This document shows positions 33,133 to 46,476 of a stretch of DNA of 64,000 bases, in pieces. This DNA comes from Craterostigma plantagineum. Its lineage: Eukaryota; Streptophyta; Magnoliopsida; Lamiales; Linderniaceae. Location: NCBI GenBank assembly GCA_027422505.1, contig JAPQWV010001383.1:1-64000 (forward strand), in the 5' to 3' direction. The translations under genes were made by a program, and so were the position numbers. The notes under the pieces were generated by a model. It saw nothing but the letters and a program-made list of their open reading frames with translations, was not told the DNA's origin and did no database searches. Position 1 is the stretch's first letter. Each line of letters starts with the position of its first letter.

Positions 33133-34799
33133 ATGGGCCTTACCTCTCTATTAGGGACCTACCGTAGTTACCTCTTGTTGGGACGTATCTTAAAGGTTCG
33201 GTTAGTGCCTGGGGTTTCTGGCGCAAGTGTGACGTCCTCATGGTATTTCCTACGGGCTAAGGTGGAGAAGGACACCAGCTCCCCATTTCTTCCAACTCCC
33301 CAAGCAAGCTCTGTAACTCCCTTGCTCCCTCAGGTTCCGATGGCTAGGGACGTTCGCAAGGAGATTCCTCCTTCTGTAGGGATGAAGGATGTTCATGCGG
33401 TTCATTCTCCTGTTAGGGGAACTCAAGAAGTTCCCATCATAGCCCCTGCCTCTGTTGTTAAAAGGAAAACAACTATATCCGAATGGTCAGAATGAAAATC
33501 AAAAAAGAAGTTACTCCCCATGAAGCGAAGATGCTGGCCTCTTATGGGAGCTATAGGGTCCTTAGCAGATGAGCTCCCTGATTCTGTGGACCATCCAAAC
33601 AGCGATAAAAAGATGAGCATGCTCAGCTGTTGGGTGCTCGCAGATGATTAGAGGGCCATTTCCCCGGGGTCTGCGGATGCGAACGAGGAGCAGTCGACGA
33701 CATCTTCTTAAGGTATCTTCTGTTGACTTAGTCTTAATTGACTTAGTCTTAATTGAAGATGAAGAACTTCGGGAAGGTGAAGACCATGAACAAATTCCCA
33801 CAAGGCTTCCAGAATTAATTGCGTAACGAACGGCCTCGCCTACAAGACAAATGCCTAGAACCGTTCGAATTGATATGCAGTGGGAAAACATAAGGATTGA
33901 GATCCCGTTCCTGGAAGAAGTTCGTCAAAATATTTGGAGTTCACCGAACAAAATCAAGATGCCGAACGAGTTCGAGCTCAAAGGCATTTCTCACTGGGAC
34001 CAGCAGAAAAGGATGAGTTATCTTTGGATGCTGACCCAACTCGAGCCGGATATGAGGCTGGGGATTCCTAAGGAATGGCTGAAGAGTCACTTCAAGGAAT
34101 TATCCCCAATATGTCAGCTACTTAGCGTCTACTGCACTAAAGGGAGTCTTCCAATGCTGTACTACGTGATAGTGGATAGATAGAACTCGAGAAGAACTAA
34201 GCGAGAGTGACCTACCTTGTCTTCCAACCAAGGAAGTGTACATGCTCTACCAACTCTATGTAGAGAAGTACAAAGGTCCTCAAGGCTTTATCAAGAACGA
34301 AGGACTCGAGGGACTCTACCGATTCATGTTGCGACAAGTCAGTACTGTGCCACACATGATCTTCAGATGGCTCTGGAGAGCAATATGAAGAAGGTCAACA
34401 TGACGGCCCCGCTCAATCAAGGACCTGAAACCGAAGGAATTCCAAGCAATCACGTACACATCAGCTCAGAGCTAGGCGTCACCTACCACAATCCAATCGC
34501 TAATAAGACTAGGTTGATGCTGAAGACTGAGATTCATAAGTTTTGCGATGGGATGCTCAAGGTGATCAGGCAGAACATAGAGAAGAGATTGGAAGAAATC
34601 AATCGAGAGACGATGTTGAAGCTTCATAGGTTCGTGAGAGAACAACAGCTCCTGATGGAACTACATGATGACAATGAGGAGCGACTGGAGCTGAGGAGCA
34701 CACTAAGGGACTTCGAGTACGCGCTGGGCTTGCGCAGGTCTTACTACACCCAACGAAGACAAACAACGGTGAAGTGCAATCGAGCACAAAGGGGGAGAT
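33133..34799 (+). pseudogene. Unidentified coding remnant of an LTR retroelement
   Basis: Three plus-strand open blocks (33133-33495, 33851-34183, 34217-34804) overlap with frame changes; a further open frame runs from about 34186 to 34383 (contains EVYMLYQLYVEKYKGPQ). The last block is coiled-coil-like and charged (EKRLEEINRETMLKLHRF, LHDDNEERLELRSTLRDF). I recognise no Gag, protease, RT, integrase or RNase H motif. It ends directly in a purine tract and an LTR start, so it was the 3'-most protein of an LTR element. No upstream LTR was found. Confidence 0.5.
34788..34799 (+). other. Polypurine tract
   Basis: AAAGGGGGAGAT directly before TGTAGAATACG. Confidence 0.75.
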
Positions 34800-35149
34800 T
34801 GTAGAATACGCTTTGTAAGTGTGCTTTGATTTATTAGTTGTCTTCGTAGATTGGGGCGTTATGTGTATTTGTCCTTAGTTTAGGACTTGTTATTTATACC
34901 AAGTTTGCTTGGTATAAATAGACTTGTAAACATTGTGCTTAATAGAGAATTTCAGTTGATTAATACGAAAGGCTTGTTAATTCATTCCTAGATAGATAAA
35001 ATCAGAAATCATTCTCTCACTACAAAGATTCTCTCTCGTGTTCTTTATTGGAAGGTTTTCGATCGAAATTCATTTCATTCAATTCTAATCGATTGCCTTA
35101 GAATTACGTCCTAGGATCGTAGCGTTGATATTAGAGGACCTAACAACAA
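34800..35149 (+). repeat. Probable 3' LTR (about 350 bp) of the unidentified retroelement
   Basis: Starts TGTAGAATACGCTTTG after the purine tract, carries a TATA box (TATAAATA, 34913-34920) and probably ends ..CTAACAACA. No partner LTR in the window, so the right end is a judgement. Confidence 0.6.
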
Positions 35150-35300
35150 GCATAGGGACTACTTCTTATTACCATTAACATTAGTAGTATGAAACTTGAA
35201 AATCTTTATATATAAGAAAAGAGGAAAAAAGACAGATATTTTACTTATCACACTAAAAACGCCAATTAGAGAGAGGGAGGAGAACTCGAGCTTAGGTGTG

Positions 35301-35305
35301 GAAAA
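35301..35305. repeat. TSD of the full-length copia element (GAAAA), left copy
   Basis: GAAAA here and at 44812-44816. Confidence 0.93.
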
Positions 35306-37293
35306 TGTTGGGGAGAGTGAATTTCAAAAATTTTCTCACCACCGTTACTAAGATCGTGATCGGTAATAAAGAAAACGTGCATGTACAACACATAATAGAG
35401 TAGAATGTATTACCCTCGTAGCGAAGATCCCTAGCTCCCGGTTCTAGTAAATCGTTCCACGCTTCCACGAGCCACGCCGAAGAGAATCACGCCGACCCCA
35501 AAATGTATCACAAACCAATCCCTCCCAAGGATGGCTAGAGAGGGAATGTAGTTGTTTTTAAGAGATATATTTCCTCAAAATTTTCCTCTAAGATTGGTAC
35601 TTTATTTTTCTCTCTCAAAAGTGAAAAATACATATGAAAACTTAAGTTTTTCACTATGAAAAACTTAGATATATTATAGGCCACGAAATTAGTTAAGAAA
35701 ATACCATATTTTCTACTTTGAAAGTGATTTGTACCATACAAAAATAATATGTCAAAAACATAATGGCCTACCCTTAAAAAATATTCACTAAGGGTTAATA
35801 TTGCTTAAAAATATTTTTGGCATTTAATTAAAAGATAGAAAACAACATCTTGGCATTTTGCATTCCACATGAATCATGCCATATATATATATATATATAT
35901 AATATATATATATATATTTTAAATTAATTTCGAAAATTAAAAATAAAATACCATTTTTACCCTTGTGTTAAAAGTTGGGCCAATAAATAAATTAAGTCCA
36001 ATATCTAATAAAGGCTTAATTTTATTATTAATAAATTAAGCCCAATATCTAATAATGGCTTAATATTATTTTTGGTAGAAAATAAATTAATTAAACCCAA
36101 TATCTAATAAAAGCTTAATATTATTTTTCAGCCAAAAGCCCACACTTAAATATTTTTCCAAATACTCACGTACCATTATTATGAACGACTCAAAGCCCGT
36201 TATATCTCTCTTTGATAGATACTATCTTAGTGATCCTTTTTAAGCCCGATTCTCTTGGTTCGTTTCAACCCGGCAAGGGAGGAATCCAAGAATTCAGTAT
36301 GCGCCTAGCCAATCCCGCGGTACCGAATAGATCCCGTGTTGAGTACGATCTTCATCGTTTCACGAACCAACTATAGATTATCGTAGTACGTTTAGACCCT
36401 TCACATATGTCCCGGTCGAGTGAGAGTCATGGTTACGTCAACCTCACTAACTCGACACTATGACAGATTCATGACTGATGAAATTACTAAACTGCACTCC
36501 ATGTCTTACTTGAGTCAGTTTATTGCTTTGGCCAAAGACTTCGTAATTTCCCGTCCCCAAATATTCATAGGACATATATCTCATTTACTAATGAGACTGT
36601 GAATCCCTCACGTCTGTCTATGCCCGGCAGTCACCCTTCATTGTCAAGACCGCATGTCGCTGCTGAGCCATGTTCTACCTCGAACAATGCGGGTCTAGCA
36701 AACTAGTGACAAGTCAAGACCCTGAAGTCAACTCCGTCAAAGACCCTTTGGTCTAAGGTCCACGTACACTACTATAGTCAATCAATCAATCATTGACGCC
36801 TTATCAGAGTAATAGGCCATGTGATCATCGATTACGAATCGTGTCCAAATATAAGTTAATCCCCAATTCAACTTATATCAATGTTACGACCTCCCACTTC
36901 ACAAGTGAATGGTTGGCACAACCATTTAAGAGTCATCAACAAATAAGTCATAATCGACATTCAGTCACCCTACTGAGTCTAAGACTTATGGACTAATTTA
37001 ATATCTGAGATTAATAGCTCATCTGTGCCTCCTCTCTCATCCCATGAGAATCGATAACTAAACTCGTGTATATGGGATTTATTTATTTACCGTCTTATCA
37101 GATGCCAAATAAGAACTAAAGGTAAATAAATAATAAGCCTATAAAGGAATAATGTAAAATCACATAAAACAAATATTCCATAATTAAGTATTCAAATACA
37201 ATATTCATATACATGGTGAATAATACATCGGGTAAATACAAGTGCCCTATTCATTTCATCCTCGAATGGCATTCTGAGGGCACATTTATAACA
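35306..37293 (-). repeat. 3' LTR of the full-length copia element
   Basis: Plus-strand TGTTGGGGAGAG..TTATAACA. Includes an AT-dinucleotide run at about 35880-35918. Related to the solo LTRs at 24180 and 47106. Confidence 0.93.
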
Positions 37294-37307
37294 ATCTCCC
37301 ACTTGCA
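37294..37307 (-). other. Polypurine tract of the full-length copia element
   Basis: Minus-strand CAAGTGGGAGAT directly precedes the LTR's TG. Confidence 0.8.
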
Positions 37308-37308
37308 C

Positions 37309-38097
37309 TCAATGCCATGCACTATGATATCGCAACCCCATCTTATGTAGGTGTCTATCAAGCACTGCCTGTGAAAGAGGCTTAGTGAATGGGTCCGCCA
37401 CGTTATCCGCGGTGTCTATCTTCTGCACGGCTATGTAGCCTTGTTCAACGAATCCACGCAACACATGGTATTTTCTCTCTATATGTTTGGACTTGCTGTG
37501 AGACCTAGGTTCCTTGGCTTGAGCGATTGCCCCAGTATTGTCGCACCACAATAGCAGTGGGCAATCTGCTATGCCTGGAACAACTTCGAGTTCTTCTATG
37601 AACTTTCTCATCCAAACACCCTCCTTAGCTGCCTCAGAGGCTGCAATATACTCCGCTTCTGTGGTAGAATCGGCAGTAGTGCTTTGCTTAGAACTTTTCC
37701 AAGACACTGCTCCACCATTAAGCGTATAGACGAAATCAGAAGTAGATTTTCGGTCATCCACATCCGACTGGAAATCCGAATCGGTATAACCGTCCACTTC
37801 TAATTCTCCATTTCCATAAACTAGTATCATATCCTTAGTCCGTTTAAGGTACTTGAGGATATTCTTTACTGCGTTCCAATGGTCTTTGCCAGGGTTAGAC
37901 TGATATCGACTTACTATGCTCACAGCATATGCTATATCAGGTCGCGTGCATAGCATCGCGTACATCAAACTACCCACGGCAGATGCATAGGGAATTCCAC
38001 TCATCTCTTTCCTATCTTCCTCACTTTGAGGACACATGGATTTCGAAAGATGAATTCCATGCCTCATCGGTAAGAATCCTCTCTTAGATTCATCCAT
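37309..38097 (-). pseudogene. copia polyprotein, RNase H segment
   Basis: 262-residue frame. It starts in the RT-RNase H connection (YASAVGSLMYAMLCTRPDIA at about 37-56) and holds the RNase H core: Asp in TDSDFQSDVDDRKSTS (about 108-123), Glu in STTEAEYIAAS (about 144-154) and Asp in WCDNTGA (about 184-190), then KHIERKYHVLR and the NVADPFTKPL tail. RNase H degrades the RNA strand of the hybrid made during reverse transcription. It is separated from the RT frame by a single-base frameshift near 38105-38120; the ATG at 38097 is internal and not a genuine start. Confidence 0.92.
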
Positions 38098-38120
38098 CCG
38101 GTACCGTACCAGGATCTTTT

Positions 38121-39068
38121 CTAAATAGAGGCCTGAGATAAACCTATCAATTTGTTCGCACGATCTCTATAAAGACGAATACCAAGAATATAGGTTGCTT
38201 CTCCCAGGTCTTTCATGGAGAATTCAGTTGAAAGCCAAGCTTTCACCTCAGAGAGCATTCCAATATCGTTTCCTATCAAAAGGATATCATCCACGTACAA
38301 TACTAGGAACGATATCTTACTCCCACTGACCTTTTTGTAAACGCATGGTTCGTCTTCATTCTTTACGAACCCGTAGTTCCTAACTACTTCATCAAATCGG
38401 AGATTCCAACTCCTGGACGCTTGTTTAAGTCCATAAATGGACCTATTCAGTTTGCACACTTTGTGAGCATCTGTTCGTGATGTAAAACCCTTAGGTTGCT
38501 CCATATAGATCTCCTCCTGGAGGAATCCATTAAGAAAAGCGGTTTTCACATCCATCTGCCAGATCTCATAATCATAGTATGCTGCTATAGCCAGCAATAT
38601 ACGAATAGACTTTATCATTGCTACTGGTGAAAAAGTTTCCTCGTACTCAATACCCTCTTTTTGATTGTACCCTTTTGCTACTAGCCTTGCTTTGTAGGTA
38701 TCCACCAGTCCATCAGATCCAATCTTTCTCTTGTAGATCCACTTACACCCTATAGGTCTAAAACCTTCAGGTAGGTCTACTAGAGTCCAGACTTGGTTAG
38801 TGTACATCGAGTCCATCTCTGCTTTCATAGCTTCGACCCATTTCTTAGAGTCAACATCCGTCATTGCCTGGTCATAGGTAGCGGGATCGTTCCCAACTGT
38901 CCCCACCCTCACAGCATCCCCGTGCTCGACGTGTACCATACCGTATCTCTCAGGCATGTGAGATACTCTACCAGACCTGCGCAATTCTGGTTGCGTCTCG
39001 GACTGTTCCTCTGTGCTTTCAGGCACTAATGTCTCTGGTGGCGTCTCATCTAACTCTCCAAGAGTCAC
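38121..39068 (-). pseudogene. copia polyprotein, reverse transcriptase segment
   Basis: 315-residue frame. The RT palm is complete: WIYKRKI (110-116), QMDVKTAFLNG with catalytic Asp-173, SIYGLKQASRSWN (210-222) and YVDD at 258-261. It is preceded by the acidic linker usual between integrase and RT in copia. It is cut off from integrase upstream by a frameshift near 39150-39170 (the codons between the two frames remain open in a third reading) and from RNase H downstream by another, where it ends early at TAG. Confidence 0.93.
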
Positions 39069-39127
39069 TTCTCTGCCAGCTCCACCTTCTCGAACGAACT
39101 CTTCCTCGAGAAAGTGAGCATGAATGG

Positions 39128-41209
39128 CTACGACGATCCTCTGATCATCATGGAAGTAAAAATATATCCCATGCTCTCATCAGGATATCCAACGAAACGT
39201 CCTTTCGTGGACCTAGATTCAAGTTTGTCTGTTATCATCTTTTTCACAAAGGCGGGGCAACCCCAAACCCTAAGGTGATTTAAGCTTGGTTTCTTACCAT
39301 TCCAAATTTCGTAAGGCACCCGATCAACAGACTTTGAAGGGAGTCTGTTCAAAACATACACGGCAGTTTGCAAGGCATATCCCCACAACGATATTGGGAG
39401 ATCTGTATAGCTTAGCATAGATCGCACTTTGTCTAATAAGGTTCGATTTCTGCGTTCAGCAACACCATTCAACTGTGGTGTTCTGGGCGGAGTTAACAGC
39501 GAAATTATTCCATGTTCTTTCAAAAAGTCGTCAAACTCGAGACTCATATATTCACCACCTCGATCTGATCGAATGACTTTAATTTGTCTCCTAGTTTGAT
39601 TTTCCACTAAAGTCTTAAATTCCTTGAACTTATCAAGCGTTTCTGACTTATGCTTCATTAGATACACCAAGCCATAGCGAGAGTGATCATCAGTGAAGGT
39701 CACAAAATAGTGGAAATTACCACGGGCCGGAACTCTAAATGGCCCACAAACGTCAGTATGGATCAAATCCAAAAGATTAGTGGCTCTTTGAAATGTCCCG
39801 GTGAAGGGAGACCTGGCCATTTTGCCGAGAATACAAGATTCGCACGTTGGATAGGAATCTGATTCCAATGGCTTAATAATGCCATTTTTCTCTAACTCTT
39901 GAATCTTGCGAACTCCAGCATGACCGAGTCGAAGATGCCATAAATACTTTTTGTTTAACTCTAAGTTACGTTTGTTGGTAATTGCATTCACATGTTCTTG
40001 GACACTTACGTAATACAAACCATTTATTAACGTAGCATTTCCGACACATTTATTTCCAAAATAGATATCACAAACATTACTACTAAAGCGGAATTCATAA
40101 CCAAGCCTGCTCAAAACAGGAATAGAAATAATGTTCTTAAGCCCCTTGGGCAACACAAGTACATCGGATAGATATAATACATGTCCAATAGATAATTCGA
40201 GAGACTTCGATCCAACGTGAGTAGCTGGCACACTATGTCCGCTGCCAACGTTAATCATGATCTCTCGATTCGCCAGCTTCCTACTTCGTTCCAGACCCTG
40301 GTTCAAAACACATATGTGAGCACTAGCTCCTGAGTCAAGAATCCACGAAGTGGAAAATACAGTAAAAGAACAGTAAGTTTCCAAAACTTTACCTAAAGCC
40401 CCAGAAGCTCGAAGCTTGGGGCACTCCCTTTTCCAATGGCCCAGCTCTTGGCAGTGAAGGCACTTGTCAGTTGCTTTTGCACCTTTAGATGCAGTCATCT
40501 TTTCTTTGCCCTTCTTCTTTATCCCTCCAGTAGGCTTTTTGAACTTGGGCTTGGCCTTGTTGGACTTAGATCTCTTAGATGTTTTCGTCACTACAAGCGC
40601 AACCTCTTTTCCTTTTCCCTTCTTTAATTCATGCTGAGTCTGAATCAGCGTGTTCATTAATTCGGGAAGCAGAAATTGCCGATCGCTCAGACTGTAGTTT
40701 ATGATAAACTGAGCGAATGAGGCTGGGAGCGACTGAAGAATCAGGTCAATCTGGAGCTCATGATGAATGGGGCAATTGAGCGAAGCCAGTTCCTCAATAT
40801 ACCCAATGAGCTTACGCACATGTACAGCAACATCTGCACCTTCTGCCATCTTAGTATGAAAGAGCTTATCGGCAGCGCGATATCGAGACGATCTCGACAT
40901 CTCGCCGTACAGCTCCTTCAGATGATGCAATATCCCGTGCATATCCTTCTCAGAATATTGGCGCTGCAGATCATTGTTCATCCCAGCCAACATAAAAGCC
41001 TTAGCCCGGGCACTATCAGCCATCCACTTGGCATGATACTCCCGTTCTGCATCAGTTGAATCCTCCCCGGGTTCAATTGGTATAGGTCCATCAAGGACAT
41101 ACGCAATACGTTCCAGAGTAAGGACAATCCTTAAGTTACGGAGCCAGTCCGCAAGGTTTGGACCTTCCAAACGGTTTTGCGTTATCAATGAAACAAATGG
41201 TGACGTCAT
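39128..41209 (-). pseudogene. copia polyprotein, Gag-protease-integrase segment
   Basis: 693-residue frame, likely from the true start ATG at 41209. In order: Gag body (1-240, basic tail 195-245), zinc knuckle C250-C253-H258-C263 complete, aspartic protease with DSGAS at 292-296, integrase zinc-binding H425/H430/C456/C459, and integrase catalytic core D486, D549, E585 with the 35-residue spacing of DD35E. It ends at a frameshift after GYPDESMGYIF, just where the integrase C-terminal domain ends. All catalytic residues seen are intact, so loss of function is due to frame breaks only. Confidence 0.94.
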
Positions 41210-42821
41210 TGTATTTTTATAGAAAGAAAACTATCTGCAGAAATAAAGAATAATTAGGTTCTACGTATTATTCATCAAGCACAAATAAGGACTTTTCATT
41301 TTGCTTGACTCACACTATTTTTCTCAAAATCTCATTCTCCCGATAGAGATTTCGGAAACCTCGTTGATGGTTTCATAGTGGAGTTGATTTCCCCGCTCCG
41401 CAAAAATAAGCCTCAACCTAACAGTTTGTTGGCCCATTTAATTGGACGGCGCCATGTCTAACACGAACCCATCTAATGAGTGTTTCAACTACTTTGTCTC
41501 CGGTTAGAAACCCTCACGCTAACACGAATAATTGGGAAATAACCGTCTAAGTGTAACCTATCAACTTCTTGCTCAATCCTAACATTTAGAAATTCCGCCC
41601 GTAGGATAACACTTTATAAGGCGTGAATATGTTTCGAAGAGCGGCGTTTCTAAAACTCACTCGAGCTGACTACAACAAAAGCAAAATGTTTGGCGCCAAT
41701 AACTCGGAGCAAACCTCACATTCACTCAAGCCGTAACAGTTTCGAGCTTGATAGAAGACAGGAACCAAGTTCCTTTACCCACTTAGTATTTAATCAAACG
41801 GGAGAATACGTCTCACATACTAAAGCACATAATAATGCACATCACGTCAAACAAATATGCACAAAATTGCGGTAAACCTAGTTTGCCTACAAGACCGTCA
41901 ATGTGGACTATTTCTACTCTACTACAATTATTTTTTTTTAAAAACTACATCTCTACTTCTTCGGCTTTGGCACCATGTCAACGAGCAACCTCCAAGTTCT
42001 CGAACGGCCTCGTCGTGGTCCGATCTCGTACTCGTACGGCCACCATACTTAAACTAATTTTCTAAAATTAATAAAATACAAAACGGGGGAATCAACTGTC
42101 CCGGACAACCCGTATAAAAACTAATACAACCCGGGGGGACCTTGTCACCCTTAACATATTACCCGGAAGTTAGAACCTAAGTCCACGTTGACGCCTTTAA
42201 TCATATCATACATGCACAACATAAACACGTATGCAACAACAACACGCTCCTAGAAACCGAAACGAATTTGGGCTAGTTCTAAACTTAAGACCCAATATGG
42301 TATTTAGTTGGGCCTAAATCTAGTCAAGCCCATAATACTATATTTCGGGCCCAACCTTTTCTAATATCCAAATATGAAATGAATTGGACCGTATCCTAGT
42401 TGGCCCATCGGGGTTTCTAAAATCCCCGGTACCAAAATACAACCATCGGTCACTTATCGCTACTCCATTGGAGTTGGAGTTCACCGTCACCGGAATTTAA
42501 AGCCGGATCCGTTGAACGTCTCGGTCCCAATATAAGTAATACGTTACTTTAACGCACGACAGGGGCAACAGCTCATTTCGAGCTCTCAACCTCACGACCA
42601 AGCATGAAATTATGAATCGCGGGGAAGACAACCACTACGGTTTCTTACCATGTCGCTGCGCTACGCCGAACCGCTCGCAACGAGACGGTCCCGACCATGC
42701 GAGCCCTCGGTTTGCAAGATCAAACCAAGATCGACTCATGCTATGACGCTTGAGCGACTCAGTGCCTTGCACAACCGAGTTCATTTCGGGTTTGTTTATG
42801 TCATTTCTTAACACCGAGCCT
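41210..42821 (-). other. 5' leader of the full-length copia element
   Basis: About 1.6 kb between primer site and gag start; no supported gene. Would contain the RNA packaging and dimerisation signals. Confidence 0.7.
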
Positions 42822-42834
42822 GGCTCTGATACCA
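42822..42834 (-). other. Primer-binding site of the full-length copia element
   Basis: Minus-strand TGGTATCAGAGCC, one base inside the 5' LTR; complementary to initiator tRNA-Met. Confidence 0.92.
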
Positions 42835-42835
42835 C

Positions 42836-43404
42836 TGTTGGGGAGAGTGAATTTCAAAAATTTTCTCACCACCGTTACTAAGATCGTGATCGGTAATAAA
42901 GAAATGTGCATGTACAACACATAATAGAGTAGAATGTATTACCCTCGTAGCGAAGATCCCTAGCTCCCGGTTGTAGTAAACCGTTCCACGCTTCCACGAG
43001 CCACGCCGAAGAGAATCACGCCGACCCAAAATGTATCACAAACCAATCCCTCCCAAGGATGGCTAGAGAGGGAATGGAGTTGTTTTTAAGAGATATATTT
43101 CCTCAAAATTTCCTCTAAGATTGGTACTTTATTTTTCTCTCTCAAAAGTGAAAAATACATATGAAAACTTAAGTTTTTCACTATGAAAAACTTAGATATA
43201 TTATAGGCCACGAAATTAGTTAAGAAAATACCATATTTTCTACTTTGAAAGTGATTTGTACCATACAAAAATAATATGTCAAAAAACATAATGGCCTACC
43301 CTTAAAAAATATTCACTAAGGGTTAATATTGCTTAAAAATATTTTTGGCATTTAATTAAAAGATAGAAAACAACATCTTGGCATTTTGCATTCCACATGA
43401 ATCA

Positions 43405-43448
<44 letters not shown>

Positions 43449-44811
43449 ATTAATTTCGAAAATTAAAAATAAAATACCATTTTTTACCCTTGTGTTAAAA
43501 GTTGGGCCAATAAATAAATTAAGTCCAATATCTAATAAAGGCTTAATTTTATTATTATAATTAAGCCCAATATCTAATAATGGCTTAATATTTTTTGGTA
43601 GAAATAAATTAATTAAACCCAATATCTAATAAAGGCTTAATATTATTTTTCAGCCCAAAGCCCACACTTAAATATTTTTCCAAATACCACGTACCATTAT
43701 TATGAACGACTCAAAGCCCGTTATATCTCTCTTGATAGATACTATCTTAGTGATCCTTTTTAAGCCCGATTCTCTTGGTTCGTCTCAACCCGGCAAGGGA
43801 GGAATCCAAGAATTCAGTATGCGCCTAGCCAATCCCGCGGTACCGAATAGATCCCGTGTTGAGTACGATCTTCATCGTTTCACGAACCGACTATAGATTA
43901 TCGTAGTACGTTTAGACCCTTCACATATGTCCCGGTCGAGTGAGAGTCATGGTTACGTCAACCTCACTAACTCGACACTATGACAGATTCATGACTGATG
44001 AAATTACTAAACTGCACTCCATGTCTTACTTGAGTCAGTTTATTGCTTTGGCCAAAGACTTCGTAATTTCCCGTCCCCAAATATTCATAGGACATATATC
44101 TCATTTACTAATGAGACTGTGAATCCCTCACGTCTGTCTATGCCCGGCAGTCACCCTTCATTGTCAAGACCGCATGTCGCTGCTGAGCCATGTTCTACCT
44201 CGAACAATGCGGGTCTAGCAAACTAGTGACAAGTCAAGACTCTGAAGTCAACTCCGTCAAAGACCCTTTGGTCTAAGGTCCACGTACACTACTATAGTCA
44301 ATCAATCAATCATTGACGCCTTATCAGAGTAATAGGCCATGTGATCATCGATTACGAATCGTGTCCAAATATAAGTTAATCCCAATTCAACTTATATCAA
44401 TGTTACGACCTCCCACTTCACAAGTGAATGGTTGGCACAACCATTTAATAGTCATCAACAAATAAGTCATAATCGACATTCAGTCACCCTACTGAGTCTA
44501 AGACTTATGGTACTAATTTAATATCTGAGATTAATAGCTCATCTGTGCCTCATCTCTCATCCCATGAGAATCGATAACTAAACTCGTGTATATGGGATTT
44601 ATTTATTTACCGTCTTATCAGATGCCAAATAAGAACTAAAGGTAAATAAATAATAAGCCTATAAAGGAATAATGTAAAATCACATAAAACAAATATTCCA
44701 TAATTAAGTATTCAAATACAATATTCATATACATGGTGAATAATACATCGGGTAATACAAGTGCCCTATTCATTTCATCCTCGAATGGCATTCTGAGGGC
44801 ACATTATAACA
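42836..44811 (-). repeat. 5' LTR of the full-length copia element
   Basis: Direct repeat of 35306-37293. AT-dinucleotide run at about 43407-43445. Confidence 0.93.
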
Positions 44812-44816
44812 GAAAA
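44812..44816. repeat. TSD of the full-length copia element (GAAAA), right copy
   Basis: Perfect match to 35301-35305. Confidence 0.93.
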
Positions 44817-44877
44817 GGTATGAAATCTTTACTATATTCTTCATTTTTTAGGCTTGTGATTTTAAGTTCTAGGCTCA

Positions 44878-46476
44878 ACTTGATTAAATCCAGCCAATTT
44901 AATTATGTTTTTTAAAACAAAATATGCATATTTTTGTTCAAAAAAGTAAAATGAGAAAGCACATAATTCGAGGTCATTTAATTGTAACAATCTTTATCAA
45001 TTCTAATAACTACTGGACTAGAGACACTGTCACTTCAAAATTGTCATGCATTACTCAAGTTTGTGTGGGCTGTGAGGTCGACTGACCACGCAAGACCAAA
45101 TGTCAGTCCACCTCTGAAAAAGACTATTTGTGATAAATTAATAAAAATACTAGGTAATTTGGATAAGGACAAGTTAGATGCAAATAGAAAATAAATTATA
45201 CCATCAAATTGTAGTTACAGTTACAATAATAATAAGTCAATCTATGCTTAGAGTTGTAGGGGTCCCTTGATTATCATTAAACCATCTGAAACCGCTTGTT
45301 TATATTCTCGAGATTGTCCCGACAACGAACGATGATTATCTACTGAATAGATCACTATTTTCGCTGCGGCTGCATTTTGCAATCATTAGAATCGCTCTCT
45401 ATCGCAAATTGAAAATCAACAACTAAGTCTCGGGCCAAATTTGGGACTGTGTCACAAGGCCCAAAATTTTTAGGGCACCATTGGATGATTCAACACCCCT
45501 AATTCTTCAAAATGGCCCAAAATAATAGCAATGCATTATTTGGTCCTCTATTTATTATAAACTGGGACCACATAAGATGAGAAACGATCCTCGTATCTGT
45601 AGGAAGGGATGGTAACGGGCGGGTTTGAAGAAGGTCTGCCTGAACCGAGACCTATCACGTTTATTATTTTATGGACCCGAGACCTGCCCCGTCCCGCCCT
45701 ATCCCACCCCGAACCCCGGATATCCCGCTAGACGCGGTTTCTTTATTCTTTTTTAAAATTTTGTAAGCTTTAAGTTGATATATCTTTATATAATATTTAT
45801 ATTATCTGTAAATAAATTTCTATTATAAAAATATATAAATATGTTTAAATATTATATAACTTATAATTACACATATTTATATTCTTATATATAAATTATA
45901 ACCAGAGCGGGTCTGGGTCAGGGTTGACAGAACCCGAGACCCGACTGGATTTAGTCCGTTGAGATCCGTAACCCGCCCGTAATCCGGACTATTGAAAAAA
46001 TGGATATAGCCCACATTATGGAAATGCGAGTGTTATCGTAAATTCGCATCACCTCAAACAAATACTCCCTATGAACCCGAGACCCGACTGGATTTAGTCC
46101 GTTGAGATCCGCTGCCCAGACTATTGAAGAAATGAATATTACCCACATTATGGAATTGCTACCGTAAATTCGCAGCACCTCAAACAAATACTCCCATGTG
46201 TTATAAACATACTAGTATGTGGGAACAAGACAAACAAGCAATGCAACCAATCAAGTAATCTTGTGGCGGTTATTGGGCCTGGCCAATTTCTTGCTGGAAT
46301 GACTATTTGGGAATGGCCCATCCTTTTGATGATAAAGAAATGCTATCAATCAAAGGCAAATAAGCAATTCCATTCATGTAATTGTCTCGTTCCACAAACG
46401 CATATGGATGATATTTAGATACCACTAGAGAAGAGAAGGGGTTATTTTAAAAAATAACATTACTTTTGATTTCTTT
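44878..46476. other. Unclassified inner arm DNA (right arm)
   Basis: Mirror of 27046-28651, including the 125 bp tandem duplication at about 45930-46195. Confidence 0.4.

Larger units (their letters stand above)
35306..44811 (-). mobile_element. Full-length Ty1/copia retrotransposon with 2 kb LTRs
   Basis: 9,506 bp with LTRs of 1,988 and 1,976 bp, perfect 5 bp TSDs, tRNA-Met primer site, 1.6 kb leader, gag-protease-integrase-RT-RNase H in copia order, and purine tract, all on the minus strand. LTRs are highly similar, differing mainly in small indels and AT-repeat length, so the insertion is fairly recent. Two frameshifts break the polyprotein. No counterpart exists in either arm of the inverted repeat; it lies in the spacer, 61 bases from the right arm's inner end. 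Confidence 0.95.

Noticed and set aside
42822..42834. tRNA-like sequence at this and the other primer sites
   Set aside because: Only 12-13 bases complementary to the tRNA-Met 3' end; no tRNA gene fold is present.
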